From: Stomorhina lunata
Lineage: Eukaryota > Arthropoda > Insecta > Diptera > Rhiniidae
Direction: 5' to 3'
Length of the DNA stretch: 64,000 nucleotides
Assembly (NCBI GenBank): GCA_933228675.1
Contig: OW121742.1
Coordinates: forward strand, 38,601,255 to 38,665,254
Made by a program: the position numbers and the translations under genes. A model generated the notes under the pieces. It was not told where the DNA came from. It searched no databases and saw nothing but the letters and a program-made list of their open reading frames with translations. Numbering within the stretch: the stretch's first letter is position 1; each line of letters begins with the position of its first letter. Below are positions 32,605-45,559 of the stretch, piece after piece.

Positions 32605-35140
32605 TTCCTATGAAATTATACATTTTTTTTGAAAAATTTGCCATTAAAATAGGAAATTTTTTAAAAAATTTGCTAGAAAAATATGAAATTTTTGAAAAAT
32701 TTGTATAAAAATAGGAAATTTTTGAAAAATTTGCTATAGAAATAGAACATTTTTGAAAAATTTGCTATAAAAATTTTTGAAAAATTCGCTATAAAAATAG
32801 GAAATTTTTGAAACATTTGCTATAAAAATAGAAAATTTTTGAAAAATTTCTTATAAGAATACAACGTTCTTGAAAAATTTCTTATAAGAATAGAAAATTT
32901 TTGAAAAATTTCCTATAAAAATACAAAATTTTTGAAAAATTTCCTATAAAAATAAAAAATTTTTGAAAAATCTCCTATAAAAATAGAAAATTTTTGAAAA
33001 ATTTCCTATAAAAATAGAAAATTTTTTAAAAATTTCCTATAAAAATAGAAAATTTTTTAAAAATTTCCTATAACAATAGAAAATTTTTGAAAAATTTCTT
33101 ATAAGAATAGAAAATTTGTGAAAAATTTCTTATAAAAATATAAAACTTTTGAAAAATTTCCTATAAAAATAGGAAATTTTTGAAAAATTTCCTATAAAAA
33201 TAAGAAATTTTTAAAAAATTTCCTATAACAATAAGAATTTTTTAAAAAATTTCCTATAAAAATAAAAAATTTTTGAAAAATTTCCTATAAAAATAAGAAA
33301 TTTTTGAAAAATTTCCTATAAAAATGAGAAATTTAAAAAAAAAAAATCCTATAAAAATAAGAAAAAAATTTAAAAATTTCCTATAAATATAATAAATTTT
33401 TGAAAAATTTACTATAAAAATAAGAAATTTTTTAAAAATTTCCTTTAAAAAAAATGTTTGAAAAATTTCTTATAAAAATAAGAAATTTTTGAAAAATTTC
33501 TTATAAAAATAAGAAAATTTTGAAAAATTTCCTATAAAAATAATAAATTTTTGATAAATTTCCGATAAAAATAATAAATTTTTGAAAAATTTCCTATAAA
33601 AATAATAAATTTTTGAAAAATTTCCTATAAAAATAAGAAATTTTTGAAAAATTTGCTATAAAAGTAGGATATTTTTGAAAAATTTGCTATAAAACTAGGA
33701 AATTTTTGAAAAATTTGCTATAGAAATAATGAATTTTTGAAAAATTTCCTATAAAAATAAGAAATTTTTGAAAAATTTCCTATAAAAATAAGAAATTTTT
33801 GAAAAATTTCCTATAAAAATAAGAAATTTTTGAAAAATTTCCTATAAAAATAGAAAATTTTTGAAAAATTTCCTATAAAAATAGAAAATTTTTGAAAAAT
33901 TTCCTATAAAAATAGAAAATTTTTGAAAAATTTCCTATAAAAATAGAAAATTTTTGAAAAATTTCCTATAAAAATAGAAAATTTTCGAAAAATTTCCTAT
34001 AAAAATTGAAAATTTTTGAAAAATTTCCTATAAAAATAGAAAATTTTTGAAAAATTTCCTATAATAATATAAAATTTTTGAAAAATTTCCAATAAAAATA
34101 GGAAATTTTTGAAAAATTTCCTATAAAAATAAGAAATTTTTGAAAAATTTCCTATAAAAATAAGAAATTTTAAAAAAACTATAACAATAAGAAATTTTTG
34201 AAAAATTTCCTATAAAAATAAAAAATTCCTGAAAAAATTCCTATAAAAATAAGAAAAAAATTTTAAAATCTCCTATAAAAACAATAAATTTTTGAAAATT
34301 TTCCTATAAAATAAGAAATTTTTGAAAAATTTCCTTTAAAAAAAATGTTTGAAAAATTTCTTATAAAAATAAGAAATTTTTGAAAAATTTCCTATAAAAA
34401 TAAGAAATTTTTGAAAAATTTCCTATAAAAATAAGAAATTTTTGAATAATTTCCTATAAAAATAAGAAATTTTTGAAAAATTTCCTTTAAAAATAAGAAA
34501 TTTTTGAAAAATTTCCTGTAAAAATAAGAAAATTTTGAAAAATTTCCTATAAAAATAAGAAAATTTTGAAAAATTACCTATAAAAATAAGAAATTTTTGA
34601 AAAGTTTCCCATAAAAATAAGAAATTTTTGAAAAATTTCCTATAAAAATAAGAAATTTTTGAAAAATTTCCTATAAAAATAAGAAATTTTTGAAAAATTT
34701 CCTATAAAAATAAGAATTTTTTGAAAAATTTCCTATAAAAATAAGAAATTTTTGAAAAATTTCCTATAAAAATAAGAAATTTTTGAAAAATTTCCTATAA
34801 AAATAAGAAATTTTTGAAAAGTTTCCTATAAAAATAAGAAATTTTTGAAAAATTTCCTATAAAAATAAGAAATTTTTGAAAAATTTCCTATAAAAATAAG
34901 AAATTTTTGAAAAATTTCCTATAAAAATAAGAAATTTTTGAAAAATTTCCTATAAAAATAAGAAATTTTTGAAAAATTTCCTATAAAAATAAGAAATTTT
35001 TGAAAAATTTCCTATAAAAATAAGAAGTTGTTGAAAAATTTCCTATAAAAATAGGAATTTTTTTTTGAAAATTTTCCTATAGAAGAATAAAAAGATAAAA
35101 AATGTCCTACAGAAAAATTTTAAGTATTTGAAAAATTAGA
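32605..35140 (+). repeat. Satellite family E, 31-bp array
   Basis: About 80 units. The left part is degenerate with TTTGCTATAAAAATAG and CTTATAAGAATAG variants. The right part (34,580-35,040) is regular with CCTATAAAAATAAGAAATTT. An internal copy of a distinctive run (CTTTAAAAAAAATGTTTG) at about 33,440 and 34,333 indicates a higher-order duplication of about 0.9 kb. Confidence 0.94.
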
Positions 35141-37079
35141 AATTTAAAAAAAATTATAAAAAAATAAATTGAAAACGTTTAATCAAAAAATGTTTACTAC
35201 AAGAAACATGTTTAAAAGCAATTCCCTTAAGCATGCCAATATTGACCTCAAAATACAAAATTTTGCTCCTAAAATATTGTTTCAAAACTAAAGCAATCAC
35301 TTTGCAATTACCCATTTAGGTATTTTATTTAAACACATATTCAAGGTCTTTAATTTACATTTTAACCTTGATTCTCATTTTGATCTTTCTTAAGCTTTTC
35401 AGCTAATATTTGTAAAGAGGAAATCTTGAAACATTTAAAATCTATAAATATTTTCTCTAAGTCTTAACTTAATGCAATAAATATTCAAAATATAATAAAA
35501 CTTAGATAAAAAAATATTTTTTCTAAAAATATCTAATTGATATTCCAAAAACATTTTATGAATCAAAAGCCAAGGGGATAAGTATGCTTTATATAGACAT
35601 TTCTTGAACTAATAAAAATAAGCTGTCATCTGCTTATTGACCGAATTAAGCCAAAAAGAAATACAAATTGAAATAAATAAAGGTAAGCTTTAAAATTGTT
35701 AAGCAAATAAAACAACAACGACTAGGTCTGTCTGTCTTAAAGTGTAAAAGCAAATAAATAAAATAAAAGACCAAATAAGCCAGAAGGTGCATTTGTCACA
35801 CTAATCATTATGACAAGACAGACGGACGGACATGAAAAAGGATGGACAGACGGGTTCTTAAACAAATGCATGGTCTAACAAAGTGACCGATATTCACAAT
35901 ATTTTAATAAATTCATATGCTTTATGTAGGTCTAAAACTTTACTAGTACCCACTCAAGAAATTTTTATTTTCCAAAATCATGTTTTTACTTATTATTTGT
36001 TCAGATTTGTTTGTCGTGGACAAGTGCTTTTTGGCTTAGCCTTTAATTTTGACGTCATTTATCCACAAAAGCTAAATTGAGTTAAATTGCTGCAAATGTG
36101 GTTAAGGTGATAACAAGCGAGACGCCAACAAGGAATTTAACATTCAAGAGACTTGTTTAATTTGTGTTTGAATTTCATAAAGAAAACCGACAAAATTGTT
36201 GAATAAAAATCTGCTTAAGGCAGAGTAAAACAAAGTGAAAAACACCATTTAAGGTTTATTAAACTGAAATAAAATTAAAATTTTTCAAATTTACTTTAAA
36301 CTGAAACATTTGTTTAAGCATAAAATGTTTCAAATAAATTATTTTAAAAATACTTTGTGTAAAAAATATCGATTAAATTAATTACTATAAAAGTTCAAAA
36401 AAAAATTATTAGTTTTGTTTACATATTTTCCAATACTACTTTTTATTAACTTTTGCCAGCTTAATATTTTTCTTGTGCTCAATTACCGTAACATTATTTC
36501 TTATTAACTTGGTATTTTTTTAGTTTTTATTCTTCTAATATTTAAAATATAATTAATAATTTTTTCCCCCTTTTAGTAACAATTTGCATGCACCTCAAAA
36601 CAAAAGACTTAAGCAACAAACTTGATTTTCTTTGACTATTTATTTTGGTATTAGAAACGGTAGTAGTTTTTCTTTCATATTAAATTGTTGCTCAAATTTA
36701 TATTATATCTTCTTTAAACTGTATTAAAATATTAAGCAATATTAATATTTTTGTTTAAATTCAATATGCGTTAAATTTCAAGTTTGAAATTTATTTCATT
36801 TTAAACGAATTTGTCTTGAAAAATGTTAAGGCAAATACAAATGTTAAGTTTATTTATTTTAAGCCTAAAGGTATGCTTTAAAAATGTGTCTTATATATTT
36901 GTTAAAAGTGGTGGGTTTAGAGAGAGCTACTTATTTGTTATAAAAAGAGAGCTGTAACACCGTCTTATACAGGGGTGCAATGAAAATATGATATAGCATG
37001 AATTTTAAATTTTTCAAAACTTATTAATTTTCTTAAAAAATTATAAAAAAATTTTATATTACTATAGTAAACTTTTCAA
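35141..37079. other. Unique DNA between inverted E arrays
   Basis: Single-copy AT-rich sequence. A GACAGACGGACGGACATG tract at 35817-35835, with GGACAGACGGG following, resembles the (GTCY)n part of mini-me-type elements and may be a fragment of one. A 65-codon frame at 35883-36080 shows no family features. Confidence 0.45.
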
Positions 37080-39530
37080 AATTTTCTTTTTTTTTAAGAA
37101 ATTTTTTCAAAAATTTCTTATTTTTATAGGAAATTTTTCAAAAATTTCTTATTTTTATACGAAAATCTCTATAAAAATTAGAAATTTTTGAAAAATTTCC
37201 TATAAAAATAAGAAATTATATAGAAAATTTTTCAAAAATTTCTAATTTTTATAGAAATTTTTAAGAAATTTTTCAAAAATTTCTAATTTTTATAGAAATT
37301 TTTTAGAAACTTTTTATTTTTATAGGAAATTTAAAAAAAATCTTCTTTTCATATGAAATTTTTTAAAAAATTTCTTATTTTTATAGGAAATTTTTCAAAA
37401 ATTTCTTATTTTTATACGAAAATTTCTATAAAAATTAGAAATTTTTGAAAAATTTCCTATAAAAATAAGAAATTATATAGAAAATTTTTCAAAAATTTCT
37501 AATTTTTATAGAAATTTTTCAGAAATTTTTCAAAAATTTCTAATTTTTATAGAAATTTTTCAAAAATTTCTAATTTTTATAGAAATTTTTTATAAACTTT
37601 TTATTTTTATAGGAAATTTAAAAAAAATCTTCTTTTCATATGAAATTTTTTAAAAAATTTCTTATTTTTATAGGAAATTTTTAAAAATTTCTTATTTTTA
37701 TAATAAATTTTTGAAAAATTTCTCATTTTTATATAAGGCTTTTGAAATTTTTTTTTTATTTTAAGGAAATTTTTCAAAAATTTTTATAGAAAATTTTCTT
37801 ATGTTTATAGCAAATTTATCAAAAACTTCCTATTATTGGAAATTTTTCAAAATTCCTTATTTTTGTAGGAAATTTTCCAACAATTTCATATTTTCAAAAA
37901 ATTTCTTATTTTTATAGGAAATTATTCTCAAATTTCTTATTTTTATAGAAAATTTTTCAAAATTCTTATTTTTATAGGAAATTTTTTAAAAATTTCCTAT
38001 TTTTATAGGAAAATTTTCAAAAATTTCTCATTTTTATTGAAAATTTTTCAAAAATATCTTAATTTTATATAATAATTTTATGAAATTTTTTCAAAATTTT
38101 ATAGTTTTATAGGAAATTTTTCAAAAATTTTCTATTATTATAGAAATTTTTTTAAAAATTCAAAAATTCTCATTTTTTAATTTTAAAAATTTTTCTTAAT
38201 TTTCTAGAAAATTTTTCAAAAATTTCCTATTTTTATAGGAAATTTTTCCAAAATTTCATATTTTTATAGGAAATTTTTCCAAAATTTCATATTTTTATAG
38301 GACATTTTTAAAAAATTTCATAGTTTTATAGGAAATTTTTCAACAGTTACAGAATTTTTTTTTAAATTTTCGATTTTTATAGGAAATTTTTCAAAAATTT
38401 TCTATTTTTATACGAAATTTTTCAAAAATTTTCCATTTTTACAGGAAATTTTTTAAAAATTTTCTATTTTTATGGGAAATTTTTTAAAAATTTCTTACTT
38501 TTATAGGAAATTTTTCAAAAATTTCCTACTTTTAAAGGAAATTTTTCAAAAATTTCCTACTTTTATAGGAAATTTTTCAAAAATTTCATACTTTTATAAG
38601 GAATTTTTCAAAAATTTCCTACTTACATAAGTAGGAATTTTTCAAAAATTTCCTACTTATATAAGGAATTTTTCAAAAATTTCCTACTTTTATAAGGAAT
38701 TTTTCAAAAATTTCCTACTTTTATAGGAAATTTTTCAAAAATTTCCTACTTTTATAGGAAATTTTCCAAAAATTTCCTACTTTTATAGGAAATTTTCCAA
38801 AAATTTCCTACTTTTGTACGAAATTTTTCAAAAACTTCCTATTTTTATTGGAAAATTTTCAAAAATTTCTTATTTTTACAGGAAATTTTTCAAAAATTTC
38901 TTACTTTTTAAAGAAGTTTTTAAAAAATCATATTTTAATAAAAAATTTTTCAAAAATTTCTTATTTTTATAGGAAATTTTTCAAAAGTTTCTTATTTTAT
39001 AGTAAATTTCTTATTTTTATAGGAAACTTTTCAAAAATTTCTAATTTGTATACGAAAATTTCTTATTTTTGTAGAAATTTTTTAAAAAATTTCTTATTTT
39101 TGTAGAAAATTTTTCAAAAATTTCTTATTTTTGTAGAAAATTTTTTAAAAATTTCTTATTTTTATAGGAAATTCTTCAAAACTTTCTTTTTTTATAGGAA
39201 ATTCTTCAAACATTTCTAATTTTAATAGGAAATTTTTCAAAAATTTCCTATTTTTATAGGAAATTTTTAAAAAAATTTTTTATTTTTACAGGAAATTAAA
39301 AAAAAAAATTTGTAGGAAATTCTTAAAATTTTCTTATTTTGATAGAAAATTTTTCATTTTTTTTTTTTTATTTTTAGGAAATTTTAAAAAAATTTTTTAA
39401 AAAATTTCTTTTTTTTTTGTATTAAATTTTTGAAAAAAATTTTATTTTTAATAAACAAATTTTAAAAAATTTCCTTTTTAGACTATTCAAATATTTTTTT
39501 TTTTTTTGGTAAGGAAATTTTTGTATTTTT
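37080..39530 (-). repeat. Satellite family E, inverted array
   Basis: About 75 units, central C orientation, more degenerate than other E blocks. It contains short segments in the opposite orientation: about 37160-37215 and its duplicate at about 37418-37475. These lie within a 257-287-bp higher-order repeat that also carries the landmark TCTTCTTTTCATATG at 37341 and 37628. A CCTACTTTTATAGG subtype fills 38500-38820. Confidence 0.93.
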
Positions 39531-40735
39531 AGGAAAAAGATGTCGGATATAACCATAAGTAGCATGTTTTTTATTTGGTATGAAATATTTCCTGTGACGT
39601 CTTTTATGAAATACCTAACATTTTATTAAAAGCTTAACCGCAAATATGTATTGTTGTCTTTTTGAGATAATTTCTTCCCTTTTTGATTGCACTTGTATTT
39701 TTCTCATTTGATGTTCAAAGTCAAAGTCGCTGTTAAGACGATAAAATTGTTAAAATAATAAAAAATGTGTGAGTATTCGTACGATATTGAGTTTAATTTA
39801 CATAGACATTTACACAGTTGTTGACTGGAAATGTTTCGGATTATTTGCTTTGTTAATAGACCCCAACAGTTTCAGCATTAAAGCAATTCTCCAATACTGT
39901 TGAAGTAACTAACTGTTGTAAAAAAAAACATGAGTGAATTTAAACTTTCCGTAAGAAAACTTAAGTTATCCTAAAATTTTCATAAGCGAATTTGAGCAAA
40001 GGAGAACCTTTTTAAAAATGCTTAAACTGTTGTTATAGTAATTTAAAGAAAAGTAAACCATAAGTTATTAAACATTTTTTAGCAGTTTTTGAGGTCTTCT
40101 ATCAATTTGGAACTACTAGAATTTTGTGAGTTACACGATAACAAATAGAATCTGTTAAACATTAACTCCAATTAAATGCCTCTTATTAAAATTATATTTT
40201 TTTTCTTCGTCGTTTCTTTAAGTTTAACTATTTTAATTTATGGTTTTTGACACAAGTTTATAGATGTCATTTGTATTAAGTATCCCAGCCTTGTTCTACG
40301 TCTTAATATAAAATTTTTCTCTATTTCAATTAAATATTTTAATTGACCATAACAAAACATAAATGGCACGAGAAAATTTTGAATCCAAAAGTCTACAAAT
40401 CTTTTTTGAGAACTTTGATCAAGTGTTGATCTAAGTGAAGACACATGATATTTTTTGACATTAAAACTTATATTTTTAACTTAATATTTAATAAGAGATT
40501 CATAAAATCAAGCATGTTAAACAACTTAAAAACACGTTTAAATTTTAATTTTAATTAATTTATTTTTGGGTTTTATTAGCGAATTTTCGAAGAAATTTTT
40601 ATGAATGAATTTTTTTCAAATGGATTTTTGAAGTCCAAAAAATCAAGTTTATTTTAGAAACTTACAGAATTAAATGTTTTAAATCATTAATCTGATGGTT
40701 TAATATAAGAATAGCATAACAAATTCCTATAGAAA
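39531..40735. other. Unique AT-rich DNA with a doubtful open frame
   Basis: Single-copy sequence. On the minus strand 40444-40238 is open for 68 codons, with fairly balanced residues (SSLRSTLDQSSQKRFVDFW...), but it has no ATG start and no recognised domain. It could be a decayed exon or chance; not called as a gene. Confidence 0.4.
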
Positions 40736-43700
40736 AATTTTCTGTAAAAATTTTCTAAAAAGAATAAGAAATTTTGTAAAATTTCTCTAAAAAACTAAGA
40801 AATTTTGGAAAGAAAAAATTTTCTTTATAAGAATAAGAAATTTTTGAAAAATTTATTTTAAAAATTAAAAATTTTTTAAAACTTTAATTTAAAAATAAGA
40901 AATTTTTGAAAGATTTCCTATAAAACTAAGAAATTTTTGAAAAATTTGCTATAAAAATTAAAAATTTTTGAAAAATTTCCTATAAAAATAAGAAATTTTT
41001 AAAAAATTTCCTATAAATATAAGAAATTTTTTAAAAATTTTATACAAAAAAGAAGCTTCTGAAAAATTTCCTAAAACAAAAAAATAAGAAAGTAAAAAAA
41101 AAAATTCGAAAATTTCTTATAAAAATATGAAATTTTTGAAAAATTTCCTAAAAGTTTTCAAAAATGTCCTTTACAAATAAAAAATTTTGGAATGAGATCC
41201 TATAAAAATAAGACATTTTTGAACAATTTCCCATCAAATTAAAAATTTTTTGAATAACTTCCTATAAAAATAAGCAATTTTTGAAGATTTTCCTATAAAG
41301 ATATGAAATTTTTTTAACAATTTAAAATAGGAAATTTTTGAAAAAAATCCTATAAAAATAGGAAAATTTTGAAAAATTTCCTATCAAAATAGGAAATTTT
41401 TGAAAAATTTCCTATAAAAATAGGAAATTTTTGAAAAATTTCCTACAAAAAAAATTGGAAAATTTTGAAAAAATTCCTATAAAAATAGGAAATTTTTGAA
41501 AAATTTCCTGTAAAAATAGGAAATTTTTGTAATATTTCCTATGAAAATAAGAAATTTTTGAAAATTTTCCTATAAAAATGGAAAATTTTTAAAAAAATTT
41601 ACTATAAAAATAGGAAATTTTTGAAAATTTTTTTATAAAAATAGGAAATATTTGCAAAATTTCCTATAAAAGTAGGAAATTTTTGAAAAATTTCCTAAAA
41701 AATAGGAAATTTTTGAAAAATTTCCTAAAAAATAGGAAATTTTTTAAAAATTTCCTAAAAAATAGGAAATTTTTAAAAATTTTCCTATAAAAATAGGAAA
41801 TTTTTGAAAAATTTCCTATAAAAATAGGAAATTTTTGAAAAATTTCCTGTAAAAATAGGAAATTTTTGTAATATTTCCTATGAAAATAAGAAATTTTTGA
41901 AAATTTTCCTATAAAAATGGGAAATTTTAAAAAAAATTTACTATAAAAATAGGAAATTTTTGAAATTTTTTTTATAAAAATAGGAAATATTTACAAAATT
42001 TCCTATAAAAATAGGAAATTTTTGAAAAATTTCCTAAAAAATAGGAAATTTTTGAAAAATTTCCTAAAAAATAGGAAATTTTTGAAAAATTTCCAATAAA
42101 AATAGGAAATTTTTGAAAAATTTCCAATAAAAATAGGAAATTTTTGAAAAATTTCCAATAAAAATAGGAAATTTTTGAAAAATTTCCTATAAAAATAGGA
42201 AATTTTTGAAAAATTTCCTATAAAAATAGGAAATTTTTGAAAAATTTCCTATAAAAATAGGAAATTTTTGAAAAATTTCCTATAAAAATAGGAAATTTTT
42301 GAAAAATTTCCTATAAAAATAGGAAATTTTTGAAAAATTTCCTATAAAAATAGCAAATTTTTGAAAAATTTTCTATAAAAATAGGAAATTTTTGAAAAAT
42401 TTTCTATAAAAAAAAGAAATTTTTGAAAAATTTCTTATAAAAATAAGAAATTTTTGAAGAATTTCCTATAAAAATAGGAAATTTTTGAAAAATTTCCTAT
42501 AAAAATAGGAAATTTTTGAAAAATTTCCTATAAAAATAGGAAATTTTTGAAAAATTTCCTATAAAAATAGGAAATTTTTGAAAAATTTCCTATAAAAATA
42601 GGAAATTTTTGAAAAATTTCCTATAAAAATAGGAAATTTTTGAAAAATTTCCTATAAAAATAGGAAATTTTTGAAAATTTTCCTATAAAAATAGGAAATT
42701 TTTGAAAAATTTCCTATAAAAATAGGAAATTTTTGAAAAATTTCCTATAAAAATAGGAAATTTTTGAAAAATTTCCTATAAAAATAGGAAATTTTTGAAA
42801 AATTTCCTATAAAAATAGGAAATTTTTGAAAAATTTCCTATAAAAATAGGAAATTTTTGAAAAATTTCCTATAAAAATAGGAAATTTTTGAAAAATTTCC
42901 TATAAAAATAGGAAATTTTTGAAAAATTTCCTATAAAAATAGGAAATTTTTGAAAAATTTCCTATAAAAATAGGAAATTTTTGAAAAATTTCCTATAAAA
43001 ATAGGAAATTTTTAAAAAATTTCCTATAAAAATAGGAAATTTTTGAAAAATTTCCTATAAAAATAGGAAATTTTTGAAAAATTTCCTATAAAAATAGGAA
43101 ATTTTTGAAAAATTTCCTATAAAAATAGGAAATTTTTGAAAAATTTCCTATAAAAATAGGAAATTTTTGAAAAATTTCCTATAAAAATAGGAAATTTTTG
43201 AAAAATTTCCTATAAAAATAGGAAATTTTTGAAAAATTTCCTATAAAAATAGGAAATTTTTGAAAAATTTCCTATAAAAATAGGAAATTTTTGAAAAATT
43301 TCCTATAAAAATAGGAAATTTTTGAAAAATTTCCTATAAAAATAGGAAATTTTTGAAAAATTTCCTATAAAAATAGGAAATTTTTGAAAAATTTCCTATA
43401 AAAATAGGAAATTTTTGAAAAATTTCCTATAAAAATAGGAAATTTTTGAAAAATTTCCTATAAAAATAGGAAATTTTTGAAAAATTTCCTATAAAAATAG
43501 GAAATTTTTGAAAAATTTCCTATAAAAATAGGAAATTTTTGAAAAATTTCCTATAAAAATAGGAAATTTTTGAAAAATTTCCTATAAAAATAGGAAATTT
43601 TTGAAAAATTTCCTATAAAAATAGGAAATTTTTGAAAAATTTCCTATAAAAATAGGAAATTTTTGAAAATTTTCCTATAAAAATAGGAAATTTTTGAAAA

Positions 43701-44515
43701 TTTTCCTATAAAAATAGGAAATTTTTGAAAAATTTCCTATAAAAATAGGAAATTTTTGAAAAATTTCCTATAAAAATAGGAAATTTTTGAAAAATTTCCT
43801 ATAAAAATAGGAAATTTTTGAAAAATTTCCTATAAAAATAGGAAATTTTTGAAAAATTTCCTATAAAAATAGGAAATTTTTGAAAAATTTCCTATAAAAA
43901 TAGGAAATTTTTGAAAAATTTCCTATAAAAATAGGAAATTTTTGAAAAATTTCCTATAAAAATAGGAAATTTTTGAAAAATTTCCTATAAAAATAGGAAA
44001 TTTTTGAAAAATTTCCTATAAAAATAGGAAATTTTTGAAAAATTTCCTATAAAAATAGGAAATTTTTGAAAAATTTCCTATAAAAATAGGAAATTTTTGA
44101 AAAATTTCCTATAAAAATAGGAAATTTTTAAAAAATTTCCTATAAAAATAGGAAATTTTTGAAAAATTTCCTATAAAAATAGGAAATTTTTGAAAAATTT
44201 CCTATAAAAATAGGAAATTTTTGAAAAATTTTCTATAAAAAAAAGAAATTTTTGAAAAATTTCTTATTAAAATAAGAAATTTTTGAAGAATTTCCTATAA
44301 AAATAGGAAATTTTTGAAAAATTTCCTATAAAAATAGGAAATTTTTGAAAAATTTCCTATAAAAATAGGAAATTTTTGAAAAATTTCCTATAAAAATAGG
44401 AAATTTTTGAAAAATTTTCTATAAAAAAAACAAATTTTTGAAAAATTTCTTATAAAAATAAGAAATTTTTGAAGAATTTCCTATAAAAATAAGAAATTTT
44501 TGAAAAATTTCCTAC
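40736..44515 (+). repeat. Satellite family E, longest array (3.8 kb)
   Basis: About 120 units. 42.5-44.2 kb is nearly perfect AGGAAATTTTTGAAAAATTT with CCTATAAAAAT. Higher-order copies can be placed. A run with GTAATATTTCCTATG occurs at 41522 and 41861 (339 bp apart). A run with TTTCTATAAAAAAAAGAAAT occurs at 42401 and 44230, exactly 1829 bp or 59 units apart. The left end is degenerate. Confidence 0.95.
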
Positions 44516-45559
44516 AATACCAAACAATAATTAGGGTTAAACGAATTCGTTATTGGCTTGAGATTAAGATTTTATAAATTATTTCAAAAATGTTGCAGTT
44601 CATTCCAATAAACGAGTATCGAAAATAGTTTAAATTATTTATAAAACAACAAAAAAAGCGTAGATATCTATTTACAAATTCGTATTAAGAAACAAAAAAC
44701 AAATCGTAAAACAATTGAAGCTGATAATTTTGTTACTCAAATAACATTCGTCGATTTCTGACATAAACAAAATTCAATTCGTATATAATTTCAATTTAAT
44801 TTGCCCCTTTTTAAAATTGTACAAATTGGCCATTGATTGGATTGTTTTGTATTTAGTTGAATAATTAAGAGCAAATTACAAACAAAAAAGAAAAAAGCTA
44901 AAATCAACGTTAAAAACCTTAAAAAACTGGGTGTTTTCCTACTCTACTTAACTAAAAAGTTTAAAAGTATCAATTTCGAGGTTTCAAATAAAATATTAAG
45001 CAAAAAAAAATATATAGTATTTAAAATAGTTTTAGGTCGCTATAAAAAAAAACTGAACGGGTTTCCTAAAACTTTTTCAACATCAAATCAACCTTGTTTT
45101 GAAATAATGGAAATGTTAATATTTGTTGTTAAGAAAACTTATTTAAATTGAAATACAAATTTTCAAAATTTTTAGTTTTAATAAAATAAAATTGTGTAAT
45201 TTTTGTTTACGCATCATTTTCTATTTAATTGCTTCAGTTTCTTACTTAAAAAGTTTTGACTTAAAACAAAAACTGACAAACAAAACAATATGTCAATCAA
45301 ATGTCAAAACAATTTATTAAAATAAAATTTTATTGCAAACAATTTTTTTTACAACATAAAAGTTACTAGTAGCAATTGATTTACCTAATAAATAAAATTT
45401 ATTTAAACAAATAAAACCCCAAAAGGAATAATAAAAGACACAATGACAAAAAACTATCCATTTAATGGTTAATTGAATAATTTCAACTGTTTTTCAGATG
45501 GTTTGAATGAAAACGGCAATTATTCAACACAACAGCATTAGGGGTATTCACAGAAAGAA
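44516..45559. other. Unique AT-rich DNA, nothing recognised
   Basis: Single-copy sequence between two E arrays of the same orientation. No exon with consensus splice sites could be placed here on the minus strand. Confidence 0.5.

Noticed and set aside
40238..40444. 68-codon minus-strand frame with balanced residues
   Set aside because: No ATG in frame, no clear acceptor or donor, no domain. Could be a relic but cannot be supported.
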